Below, one piece after another: positions 1-5,600 of a DNA stretch of 8,057 nt (its first letter is position 1; each line of letters begins with the position of its first letter). This DNA comes from an uncultured Clostridia bacterium (lineage in GTDB: Bacteria; Bacillota_A; Clostridia; TANB77; CAG-508). The translations under genes were made by a program, and so were the position numbers. The DNA is taken from contig CALXJS010000062.1 in NCBI GenBank assembly GCA_944388685.1, positions 1-8,057 of the forward strand. Reading direction: 5' to 3'. Under the pieces are notes generated by a model. The model saw nothing but the letters and a program-made list of their open reading frames with translations, did no database searches and was not told the DNA's origin.

Positions 1-11
1 TTGGCAATCAA

Positions 12-66
12 AAAAGTAACCAATTTTGGTAGTTTTTATTTTCCCTTTTTTGGTTACTTTTATTTT
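12..66 (+). terminator. Intrinsic terminator of an upstream gene outside the window
   Basis: A 12-bp perfect inverted repeat pairs 12-23 (AAAAGTAACCAA) with 50-61 (TTGGTTACTTTT). The loop is 26 nt and a T-rich run follows on the plus strand. An A-rich stretch precedes the left arm, so it could also terminate minus-strand transcription. The long loop is unusual, although it contains a small CCAA-TT-TTGG hairpin at 20-29. No gene is visible to its left within the window. Confidence 0.6.
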
Positions 67-93
67 ATCATTTTCAAAAAAACGTCTATCCCA

Positions 94-121
94 TTGACAA
101 AAGTGAAAAAAGTAGTATAAT
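94..121 (+). promoter_or_regulatory. Sigma-A promoter of the tRNA-Lys gene
   Basis: A perfect -35 TTGACA (94-99) and a perfect -10 TATAAT (116-121) are separated by 16 nt. Transcription should start near 128, about 16 nt before the mature tRNA 5' end. A full-consensus promoter is typical for stable RNA genes. Confidence 0.9.
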
Positions 122-143
122 AATAAATGTCCAATATAAAAAT

Positions 144-219
144 GCGCCATTAGCTCAGTTGGTAGAGCAGCAGACTCTTAATCTGATGGTCGGAGGTTCG
201 ATCCCTCTATGGCGCACCA
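144..219 (+). tRNA. tRNA-Lys (anticodon CUU), CCA encoded
   Basis: This is a complete 76-nt cloverleaf. The acceptor stem pairs GCGCCAT (144-150) with ATGGCGC (209-215), the discriminator is A216, and CCA is encoded at 217-219. The D arm is GCTC/GAGC with loop AGTTGGTA. The anticodon loop CTCTTAA (175-181) places CTT at 177-179, which reads the Lys codon AAG. The T arm is GGAGG/CCTCT with loop TTCGATC. The anticodon stem GCAGA/TCTGA pairs at four positions, but the outermost pair (27-43) is a G-A mismatch. The gene stands alone with its own promoter and terminator. In an AT-rich genome that mainly uses AAA for Lys, this would be the minor Lys isoacceptor. Confidence 0.97.
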
Positions 220-232
220 TCACAATATAAAT

Positions 233-271
233 AATAAGTCTAATATGTTGGATATTAGATTTATTTTTTTT
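233..271 (+). terminator. Intrinsic terminator of tRNA-Lys
   Basis: A 14-bp stem pairs 233-246 with 252-265 and contains one G-T wobble. The loop is GTTGG and an 8-nt T tract runs from 264 to 271. It begins 13 nt after the tRNA CCA end, so the tRNA is a single-gene transcription unit. Confidence 0.85.
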
Positions 272-462
272 GTATTATTGAAAATTGCAATTCCTATAAT
301 GCAAAAAAACGACACACAGAAAAATTGCAAAGCGATTTTTCTTTTTAATATATTAGGAAAGTCATGCTGACTTTCTAATCTATTAAAACATATTGCACAT
401 AATTTTACTAACGTAAAATTGGCGCAGAACAAATTATATAAATTTTAAAAGGGGTGAGAGAT
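272..462 (+). promoter_or_regulatory. Structured leader upstream of corA
   Basis: This stretch of about 190 nt between the tRNA terminator and corA has no credible gene. It holds a perfect TATAAT at 295-300, whose only upstream -35 candidate is a poor TTGTAT at 270-275 with a 19-nt spacer. An 11-bp hairpin (318-328/332-342, loop AAA) runs into five T residues and looks like a terminator or attenuator. Two further hairpins follow: GAAAGTCA/TGACTTTC (357-364/368-375) and AATTTTAC/GTAAAATT (401-408/413-420). The 10-mer AAAATTGCAA occurs at 281-290 and again at 321-330. The corA promoter is therefore uncertain. I see none of the conserved blocks of the known M-box Mg2+ riboswitch. Confidence 0.4.
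449..458 (+). promoter_or_regulatory. Shine-Dalgarno site setting the corA TTG start
   Basis: AAGGGGTGAG matches the anti-Shine-Dalgarno complement (AAGGAGGTGA) with one change and ends 4 nt before TTG at 463. The alternative in-frame GTG at 454 lies inside this site and has no purine-rich site of its own upstream, so 463 is the better start. Confidence 0.7.
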
Positions 463-1413
463 TTGCTAAAGATTTATAGTACAAATTTAGAAACAAAAAA
501 ATTAGAAGAAATTAAAGAATTTAGAAAAGGAAGCTGGATTAATTTAGTAAATCCCTCCGAAAATGAAATAAAAAGAGTGTGTGAAAGCATCAATATTCAA
601 GAAGATTTTATAAGAGATGCGCTAGACTATGAAGAAAAGGCTAGAATTGATATGGAAGAAGATGATAATACCATTCTTTTTGTAATAGATGTTCCTGTTA
701 TAGAAAAAAATGAAGATAATGACATTTATACTACTATGCCATTAGGAATGATTGTTGTAAGAGATGATTTTTTTATAACCGTATCTTTAAGAAAAAATAG
801 AATCATAGAAGATTTTGAGAAAAGAAAAATAAAGAACTTTGAAACGTATAAAAAAACGAGATTTATTTTTCAAATATTTTATCTAAATTCATCTTATTTT
901 TTGAATTACTTAAAACAAATTAATAAGGAAACAGAAATAGCAGAATATATATTGAAAAATTCTATGAAAAATAAAGAGTTATTAAAATTATTGAGTTTGG
1001 AAAAAGGTTTGGTGTATTTTGCAACATCATTAAAATCAAATGAAATCGTCATGGAAAAAACGATGAGAGGAAAATTCGTAAAATTATATGATGATGACGA
1101 AGATATATTAGAAGATGCCATTATTGAAAATAGACAGGCAATAGAAATGGCTCAAATTTATACAAATATCTTAAATGGAACAATGGATGCGTATGCTTCT
1201 ATTATATCTAATAATCTAAATGGAGTAATGAAATTTTTAACTTCTATTACCATTGTATTAGCAATTCCAACAATGATATCTAGTTTTTGGGGAATGAATG
1301 TAAAATTACCATTTGAAAATAGTCCAATAGGATTTATTATCATGGTGCTAATAGCAGTGATTATGACCTTAGGTGTGACCTGGTGGCTAAAGAGAAAAGA
1401 TATGTTAAATTAA
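463..1413 (+). CDS. CorA-family magnesium/divalent cation transporter
   Basis: This encodes a 316-aa protein starting at TTG 463. CorA channels are homopentamers in the cytoplasmic membrane that carry Mg2+ (sometimes Co2+ or Ni2+) into the cell. The large N-terminal cytoplasmic domain (about residues 1-250) is rich in charged residues and ends in a long helical region. Two C-terminal membrane segments follow, at about 257-276 (FLTSITIVLAIPTMISS) and 288-309 (IGFIIMVLIAVIMTLG). The family-defining Gly-Met-Asn motif, in the context FWGMN, is at about 277-279 directly after the first membrane segment. It is followed by the acidic periplasmic loop and, at the C-terminus, a basic KRK tail. Length and architecture fit the CorA/ZntB superfamily, in particular the approximately 315-aa Firmicutes branch whose members start MLKIY. 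Substrate preference (Mg2+ influx or Zn2+ transport as in ZntB) cannot be decided from sequence. The upstream leader may regulate it, and its stop codon lies inside a shared terminator. Confidence 0.93.
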   Translation: MLKIYSTNLETKKLEEIKEFRKGSWINLVNPSENEIKRVCESINIQEDFIRDALDYEEKARIDMEEDDNTILFVIDVPVIEKNEDNDIYTTMPLGMIVVRDDFFITVSLRKNRIIEDFEKRKIKNFETYKKTRFIFQIFYLNSSYFLNYLKQINKETEIAEYILKNSMKNKELLKLLSLEKGLVYFATSLKSNEIVMEKTMRGKFVKLYDDDEDILEDAIIENRQAIEMAQIYTNILNGTMDAYASIISNNLNGVMKFLTSITIVLAIPTMISSFWGMNVKLPFENSPIGFIIMVLIAVIMTLGVTWWLKRKDMLN

Positions 1414-1463
1414 TAAAAAAGGGATTTTGGGTTCACTCCAAAATCCCTTTTTTATTAATTTAA
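1405..1463. terminator. Bidirectional terminator between corA and capA
   Basis: A near-perfect long inverted repeat pairs 1405-1430 with 1438-1463 around the 7-nt loop GTTCACT. The core pairs GGGATTTTGG with CCAAAATCCC and is flanked by A6 and T6 tracts, so it works in both directions. The stop codons of corA (1411-1413) and of the convergent capA (1455-1457, minus strand) both lie within the stem. Confidence 0.93.
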
Positions 1464-2735
1464 AATGTTAGAAATTATATTTAATTCTCCTTTTAAAAAG
1501 GTATACATACTTTCTCCAATAGATGTATCTGTTCCGTTTTCATATAAAGAAATGGTTTTGTTAATATCTAATAATTTCATTTTTTTATTACTTGCAGAAT
1601 TATTTTTATACATATAGATAGGAATATAATTTACTTCATCTATGGTTACAGAACTATCTGTATGCTTTGTTATTTTTAAATCTAAAATAATAGAAGTTCT
1701 AGTATTATCAGCATTTTGATCACTAATAAAGTTTCCTAAAGAATATATAATAAATCCATCTTGTGTACTACCATCTTCTAAAGTGACAGTTCTTTTTTCC
1801 ATTTTTTGTAAGACGTGAGGATGTGTGCCTAAAATAATATTAACACCATTCTGGAAAAGGAAATCTGCTAATTCATTTTGTGTATCATTTGGAACTGTGC
1901 TATATTCTGTTCCCCAATGGACAGAAGCAACAATGATATCTGCATTTTGAGACTTTGCATTTTCAATGTCCTTTTTAATAAGTTCTTCATCAATTAAATT
2001 TATGCAAAAAGGTTTATCAGAGGGAATGGTAATTCCATTGGTTCCATAAGCATAGTTAATGAAGGCAATTTTAATACCTTTTACATATTTAAATACAATG
2101 GTATCTCTTTCTTCTTGAGTTTTATAGGTGCCTACATGAGAAATATCTGCTGAATTTAAGACATCAATTGTTCTTGATAGACCATCGAAACCATAATCTA
2201 AACTATGATTTCCAGCAGTAGAAACAACATCGACACCTAGTTTTTTTAGGTTATATGCTAATGCATCAGGTGTATTAAATCTTGGATAATTACTATAACC
2301 TCTTTCCTCACCTGCAAATGTGGTTTCTAAATTTGCAACGGTAATATTAGAATTTTTAATATAATAATTGATATCGTCAAAAACATATGAAAAATCATAC
2401 TCACCAGTACTAGCATTATAAGCATCCATATATTGTGTGTTATGACACATAATATCTCCTATTGCTGTTAGATTAAAAGTCGTGTCTGTATTAGATGCTT
2501 CTTCAGCATTTACATCTTGGTCCACATTAGAATTTTCTACTACATTTAAATTTTCTATATATTGTTTTGTAATGGTGTTATATTTTATCCAACTTTTAGC
2601 AATATTTAATAAAACAATAACTAGAAATAAAATGGCTAAAACAAATATGATTTTTAACAAAATATTTGTAATTTTTTTGGTTTCATCATGATTTATATTT
2701 TTATTTTTTCGACTATTTCTTCGATTTCTTCCCAA
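1455..2735 (-). CDS. CapA-family (PGA_cap) membrane-anchored metallophosphatase-like protein
   Basis: This encodes a 426-aa protein starting at TTG 2735. Numbering from that start, a very basic N-terminus is followed by one membrane segment (about 24-47) that probably anchors the protein with its C-terminal domain outside the cell. A low-complexity Asn/Asp/Glu linker comes next. The CapA domain (about 87-375) has a calcineurin-like metallophosphatase fold and carries the expected motifs in order: GDIMCH (93-98), NLET (135-138), AGNHSLDYG (174-182), SVHWGTEY (271-278), GTHPHV (303-308) and SLGNF (332-336). CapA in Bacillus anthracis takes part in poly-gamma-glutamate capsule export. Most homologues, including lone ones like this, have no proven role. 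No capB, capC or capE neighbours are present, so a capsule role is not supported here. The gene converges on corA and is divergent from the DUF378 gene. An upstream in-frame ATG at 2774 would give 439 aa but has no ribosome binding site. Confidence 0.9.
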   Translation of the reverse strand: MGRNRRNSRKNKNINHDETKKITNILLKIIFVLAILFLVIVLLNIAKSWIKYNTITKQYIENLNVVENSNVDQDVNAEEASNTDTTFNLTAIGDIMCHNTQYMDAYNASTGEYDFSYVFDDINYYIKNSNITVANLETTFAGEERGYSNYPRFNTPDALAYNLKKLGVDVVSTAGNHSLDYGFDGLSRTIDVLNSADISHVGTYKTQEERDTIVFKYVKGIKIAFINYAYGTNGITIPSDKPFCINLIDEELIKKDIENAKSQNADIIVASVHWGTEYSTVPNDTQNELADFLFQNGVNIILGTHPHVLQKMEKRTVTLEDGSTQDGFIIYSLGNFISDQNADNTRTSIILDLKITKHTDSSVTIDEVNYIPIYMYKNNSASNKKMKLLDINKTISLYENGTDTSIGESMYTFLKGELNIISNILN

Positions 2736-2743
2736 ATATTTAT

Positions 2744-2750
2744 CCTCCTT
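2744..2750 (-). promoter_or_regulatory. Shine-Dalgarno site setting the capA TTG start
   Basis: On the minus strand a perfect AAGGAGG is followed by 8 nt and then TTG (2735-2733), in frame with capA. The ATG 39 nt upstream (2774) is preceded only by T- and A-rich sequence. The site therefore lies inside the longer reading frame and argues for the shorter protein. Confidence 0.8.
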
Positions 2751-2795
2751 ATTTTCTTTATTTAAAATTATCATAAAAAATAAAAAAATTCAATA

Positions 2796-2824
2796 ATTGT
2801 ATAAAGAAAAAGAAAAAAGGTTAA
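2796..2824 (-). promoter_or_regulatory. Probable capA promoter
   Basis: On the minus strand, TTAACC (2824-2819) and TACAAT (2801-2796) are separated by 17 nt. They match the sigma-A hexamers at 4/6 and 5/6 positions. Transcription would begin near 2789, giving a leader of about 54 nt to the TTG start. The match is moderate and the region is so AT-rich that chance is a real alternative. Confidence 0.45.
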
Positions 2825-2827
2825 AAT
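2798..2827 (+). promoter_or_regulatory. Weak candidate promoter for the DUF378 gene
   Basis: TTGTAT (2798-2803) and TAAAAT (2822-2827) are separated by 18 nt, just upstream of the DUF378 ribosome binding site at 2841-2847. The -35 matches at only three positions. It overlaps the divergent capA promoter, so if both are real the two genes would compete for polymerase. Confidence 0.3.
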
Positions 2828-2854
2828 AATATAAAAATAAAAGGAGGAAATAAA

Positions 2855-3043
2855 ATGAAAATCATAGATAAAATTGCTTTAGTATTAATCATCATTGGTG
2901 CTATTAATTGGGGATTAATCGCATTATTTAAACTAGATTTAGTGGCATTATTATTTGGAGACATGACAGTATTATCAAGAATTGTTTATGGTTTGGTAGG
3001 ATTATCTGGTCTTTGGGGTATTAAATTACTATTTGATGATTAA
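2855..3043 (+). CDS. DUF378 family small membrane protein
   Basis: This encodes a 62-aa protein. AAGGAGG at 2841-2847 sits 7 nt before the ATG. The protein is almost entirely hydrophobic, with two membrane segments at about residues 6-25 (IALVLIIIGAINWGLIALF) and 41-59. The signature features of DUF378 (B. subtilis YuzA-like) are visible: a short Lys/Asp-containing N-terminus, the INWGL motif at about 17-21 within the first helix, and a Gly-rich second helix with a Tyr (residue 45). Family length is usually 60-80 aa, so the gene is complete. The function of the family is unknown. It is divergent from capA. A strong promoter for the next gene starts 9 nt after its stop, and no clear terminator lies between them, so some read-through is likely. 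Confidence 0.88.
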   Translation: MKIIDKIALVLIIIGAINWGLIALFKLDLVALLFGDMTVLSRIVYGLVGLSGLWGIKLLFDD

Positions 3044-3051
3044 CCATAAAA

Positions 3052-3080
3052 TTGAATTTATGTTAAATTTGTGGTATAAT
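3052..3080 (+). promoter_or_regulatory. Sigma-A promoter (extended -10) of the 221-aa membrane protein gene
   Basis: TTGAAT (3052-3057) and a perfect TATAAT (3075-3080) are separated by 17 nt, with a TGG extended -10 at 3072-3074. Transcription should start near 3087, about 43 nt before the ATG. The downstream gene is therefore its own transcription unit. Confidence 0.8.
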
Positions 3081-3129
3081 TAAGGTATGTCATATATAAA
3101 AATATTTTTTAAAAAAGGAGGAAAAAAAT

Positions 3130-3795
3130 ATGGCAAGAAACTATGAAGACGAATACTTTGAAGAAGAAATTGTGGAGGAAACTCCACGGAAGACTGGCAA
3201 GGGGAAGCTGGTAAAAATACTGCTTCTTGTGTTAGGTATTCCAGCACTACTCACAGTAGGTCTCGTCATCGGAATATTTTTTACTCAGAAAAGTTTCGAT
3301 GATGACCGTGAGTTAATAGCAACTTTACAGGAAGAGGCTAGTTCTTTTGAAGAACAGTCGAGTACAGCTGAGCAGGAACTAGCCAATGTCATAGCAAGAG
3401 CTGAAGAAGCCGAAGAAAAGTTAGCACAAGAACAGGAGCGGGCTAATGAACTTAAGACTATTAACGATTCGCTCGAAGAGCGGATTGGAAATCTAAAGGA
3501 TGGTCTGGCGGCAACAGCTTCAGAAACACCAACCCAAAGTGGGTTAGAAGAGGAATATATCAACTGGAAGTTCTGGTCCGACGGAAATCGGTATCAGGCA
3601 ACTGGAGATAATGTATTTCATTCTGACCCAGAGTGTAAAAATGAACTGGAGAACGAGGATGTAGTTCTTATATCTCCAGTTGTCAGTACAGATAAGATTA
3701 AGGATGAGACAGGGGAAATTATTACGGTGTATACATCTCTGTCAGAAAGTGGCTTTGTGTACAGCCGAGAGGTACCCAACATTAATCCAGTCTAA
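3130..3795 (+). CDS. Single-pass membrane protein with extracytoplasmic coiled coil, function unknown
   Basis: This encodes a 221-aa protein. AAGGAGG at 3115-3121 is 8 nt before the ATG. I do not recognise a named family. An acidic cytoplasmic tail (1-19) is followed by a basic stretch (20-29) and one membrane segment (about 28-52). By the positive-inside rule the rest should be outside the cell. Residues 58-126 are a Glu/Gln/Ala-rich heptad region, predicted coiled coil. A Ser/Thr/Pro linker (128-138) leads to a C-terminal globular region (about 141-221) containing NWKFWSDGNRYQ, a lone Cys169 in DPECKN, and a beta-like stretch EIITVYTSLSESGFVYS. Such a layout suits a sensor, scaffold or cell-envelope spacer, but that is inference. 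Base and codon use differ from all neighbours: four of eight Arg codons are CGG and CTG Leu codons are frequent, whereas the ABC-F gene next door uses neither in frame as far as I can see. This suggests horizontal acquisition with its own promoter and terminator. Confidence 0.85.
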   Translation: MARNYEDEYFEEEIVEETPRKTGKGKLVKILLLVLGIPALLTVGLVIGIFFTQKSFDDDRELIATLQEEASSFEEQSSTAEQELANVIARAEEAEEKLAQEQERANELKTINDSLEERIGNLKDGLAATASETPTQSGLEEEYINWKFWSDGNRYQATGDNVFHSDPECKNELENEDVVLISPVVSTDKIKDETGEIITVYTSLSESGFVYSREVPNINPV

Positions 3796-3825
3796 TCTGG
3801 TTTAGCTGACATTTTCTCCGGATTT

Positions 3826-3850
3826 GGGAGTTCATTATGAACTCCCTTTT
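3826..3850 (+). terminator. Intrinsic terminator of the 221-aa membrane protein gene
   Basis: A perfect 9-bp G/C-containing stem GGGAGTTCA/TGAACTCCC (3826-3834/3838-3846) has a 3-nt loop and is followed by TTTT. It lies 30 nt past the stop codon. It closes the compositionally distinct block, after which AT-rich sequence resumes. Confidence 0.85.
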
Positions 3851-3896
3851 CCGTGTCCTATTAAAAAGTAGGTCTTTTTTGTATTTATTAAAATCC

Positions 3897-3925
3897 TTGA
3901 AAAATATGTAAAAATAGTATATAAT
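3897..3925 (+). promoter_or_regulatory. Sigma-A promoter of the ABC-F gene
   Basis: TTGAAA (3897-3902) and a perfect TATAAT (3920-3925) have an optimal 17-nt spacer. Transcription should start near 3932, which leaves a minimal leader containing AAAGGAGG (3935-3942) and the ATG at 3950. There is no room for the long attenuating leader found before many antibiotic-resistance ABC-F genes, which argues for constitutive expression. Confidence 0.85.
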
Positions 3926-3949
3926 ACCAACGATAAAGGAGGAGATAAC

Positions 3950-5533
3950 ATGCTAAGTGCAAATGGAGTAACTGTGAGGTTTGGAAAAAGAGTCCTTTTT
4001 GAAGATGTTAACATAAACTTTGGAAAAGGGAATTGTTATGGAATTATTGGAGCAAATGGAGCAGGAAAATCAACTTTTCTAAAGGTTTTATCAGGAGAAA
4101 TAGAACCAAGTAAAGGTGATGTTAGTTTAGACAAAGGGGAAAGACTATCTGTTTTAAAACAAGATCACTTTGCTTTTGAAGAATATACGGTTATGGATAC
4201 CGTATTAATGGGAAATAAAGAATTGTATGATATTATGAAGGAAAAAGAAGCAATCTATGCAAAACCAGATTTTTCAGAAGAAGATGGTATGAAGGCGGCA
4301 AAACTAGAGGAAAGATTTGCAGAATTAGACGGATGGAATGCAGAATCAGATGCAGCAATTTTATTAAATGACTTAGGAATTATTCCAGATAATCATTATA
4401 AATACATGAAAGAAATCGAAGCAAAAGAAAAAGTAAAAGTGTTATTGGCACAAAGTTTATTTGGAAATCCAGATGTCTTATTATTAGATGAGCCAACAAA
4501 TGACTTAGACATGAAAAGTATTAACTGGTTACAAGATTTCTTAATGGATTTTGAAAATACAGTAATTGTTGTATCACATGATAGATATTTCTTAAATAAA
4601 GTATGTACACATATTGCAGATGTTGATTTTGGAAAAATAAAAGTATATCCAGGAAATTATGATTTCTGGTATGAATCAAGTCAATTAGCATTAAAACAAG
4701 CAAGAGAACAAAATAAAAAGAAAGAAGAAAAAATCAAAGAATTACAAGACTTTATTGCTAGATTTAGTGCTAATGCGTCAAAATCAAAACAAGCAACTTC
4801 TAGAAAGAAAACATTAGAAAAAATAGAATTGGAAGAAATCAAACCATCTAATAGAAAATATCCATATGTAGACTTTAAACCAGATAGAGAGCCAGGAAGA
4901 GAAATCTTACAAGTAAAAAATATATCAAAAACTGTAGATGGTGTAAAATTACTAGATAAAGTTTCATTTGATGTAAAAGAAGGAAATAAAATAGCTTTCT
5001 TAGCAGACAATGAATTAGCAAAAACAGTCTTATTTCAAATCATAGAAGGGGAACTAGAACCAGACGAAGGAGAGTTGGTATGGGGAACAACAATTACAAA
5101 ATCATATTTTCCTAAAGATAATAATTATTTATTTGAAACAGACGAAAACATCACAGAATGGCTTAGAAAATATTCGAAAGACCCAGATGAAACCTATGTG
5201 AGAAGCTTTTTGGGAAGAATGCTATTTTCAGGAGATGAAGCATTAAAAAAAGTAAATGTTTTGTCTGGTGGAGAAAAGGTAAGATGTGTACTATCAAAAA
5301 TGATGTTATCAGGTGCAAATTTCTTAATATTTGATGAACCAACAAACCATTTAGATATGGAAAGCATTACTTCATTAAACGAAGGAATGAAACGATTTAC
5401 AGGAAATATTTTATTTACATCACATGACCATGAATTAACACAAACAGTTGCCAACCGAATTATTGATATCAAAGAAAATGGAAAAATTGTCGACAGAGAA
5501 GTGACTTATAATGAATATTTGGGAGTAGAGTGA
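3950..5533 (+). CDS. ABC-F family ATPase, YkpA/YbiT type
   Basis: This encodes a 527-aa soluble protein with two ABC domains and no membrane segments. ABC-F proteins bind the ribosomal E site and act on stalled or antibiotic-bound ribosomes. Domain 1 has Walker A GANGAGKS (34-41), Walker B/catalytic Glu LLLDEPT (177-183, E181) and H-loop SHD (209-211). Its signature, normally LSGGE, is replaced by EIEAKE (155-160). A charged linker (about 245-300) corresponds to the interdomain P-site-tRNA-contacting arm. Domain 2 has a degenerate Walker A (about 352-360, ADNELAKTV, Lys retained but both glycines lost), an intact LSGGE (438-442), Walker B IFDEPTNHLD (460-469, E463) and SHD (491-493). Length and altered motifs suit the YkpA/YbiT branch rather than EttA or known resistance proteins. 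The start is supported by AAAGGAGG 7 nt upstream. The gene may be co-transcribed with the dCMP deaminase. Confidence 0.93.
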   Translation: MLSANGVTVRFGKRVLFEDVNINFGKGNCYGIIGANGAGKSTFLKVLSGEIEPSKGDVSLDKGERLSVLKQDHFAFEEYTVMDTVLMGNKELYDIMKEKEAIYAKPDFSEEDGMKAAKLEERFAELDGWNAESDAAILLNDLGIIPDNHYKYMKEIEAKEKVKVLLAQSLFGNPDVLLLDEPTNDLDMKSINWLQDFLMDFENTVIVVSHDRYFLNKVCTHIADVDFGKIKVYPGNYDFWYESSQLALKQAREQNKKKEEKIKELQDFIARFSANASKSKQATSRKKTLEKIELEEIKPSNRKYPYVDFKPDREPGREILQVKNISKTVDGVKLLDKVSFDVKEGNKIAFLADNELAKTVLFQIIEGELEPDEGELVWGTTITKSYFPKDNNYLFETDENITEWLRKYSKDPDETYVRSFLGRMLFSGDEALKKVNVLSGGEKVRCVLSKMMLSGANFLIFDEPTNHLDMESITSLNEGMKRFTGNILFTSHDHELTQTVANRIIDIKENGKIVDREVTYNEYLGVE

Positions 5534-5563
5534 TGATTTTGGGGACGGAGCAAAAAATCATCA
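5531..5563 (+). repeat. Hairpin at the ABC-F stop with a G-rich loop
   Basis: TGATGATTTT (5531-5540) pairs perfectly with AAAATCATCA (5554-5563). The left arm begins with the ABC-F stop codon. The loop is GGGGACGGAGCAA, a G-rich patch unlike its surroundings. No T tract follows (TTGTCTG), so it is a poor intrinsic terminator. It could be an mRNA-stabilising hairpin or a remnant of a dispersed repeat. Confidence 0.5.
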
Positions 5564-5600
5564 TTGTCTGAAAATCTGTGGAATAAGGAGATATGGGTTT

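Noticed and set aside
220..432. Minus-strand 70-aa reading frame between the tRNA and corA
   Set aside because: It overlaps the tRNA CCA end, the tRNA terminator and several hairpins, has no recognisable domain, and I see no ribosome binding site. It looks like a chance frame in AT-rich DNA.
272..462. M-box or T-box riboswitch before corA
   Set aside because: Neither the conserved M-box blocks nor the T-box AGGGTGG motif can be found. The shared 7-mer TGGCGCA between the tRNA end and position 420-426 is most likely coincidence.
1455..2735. Poly-gamma-glutamate capsule locus around capA
   Set aside because: No capB, capC, capE or ligase-like gene is adjacent. Lone CapA-family proteins are common and cannot be assigned to capsule synthesis.
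3044..3080. Terminator for the DUF378 gene
   Set aside because: The partial inverted repeat (ACCATAAA.../...TTTGTGGT) has mismatches, no T tract and spans the promoter of the next gene.
3285..3563. Minus-strand 92-aa Ser/Ala-rich frame opposite the coiled-coil gene
   Set aside because: It is the antisense shadow of the Glu/Ala-rich heptad region. The plus-strand gene has the promoter, ribosome binding site and terminator.
3863..3880. Second terminator AAAAAG/CTTTTT after the 221-aa gene
   Set aside because: The 6-bp stem is almost all A-T and too weak. The GC-rich hairpin at 3826-3846 already explains termination.
3950..5533. Antibiotic-resistance ABC-F gene
   Set aside because: There is no attenuating leader peptide or mobile context, and the motif pattern fits the housekeeping YkpA/YbiT branch.
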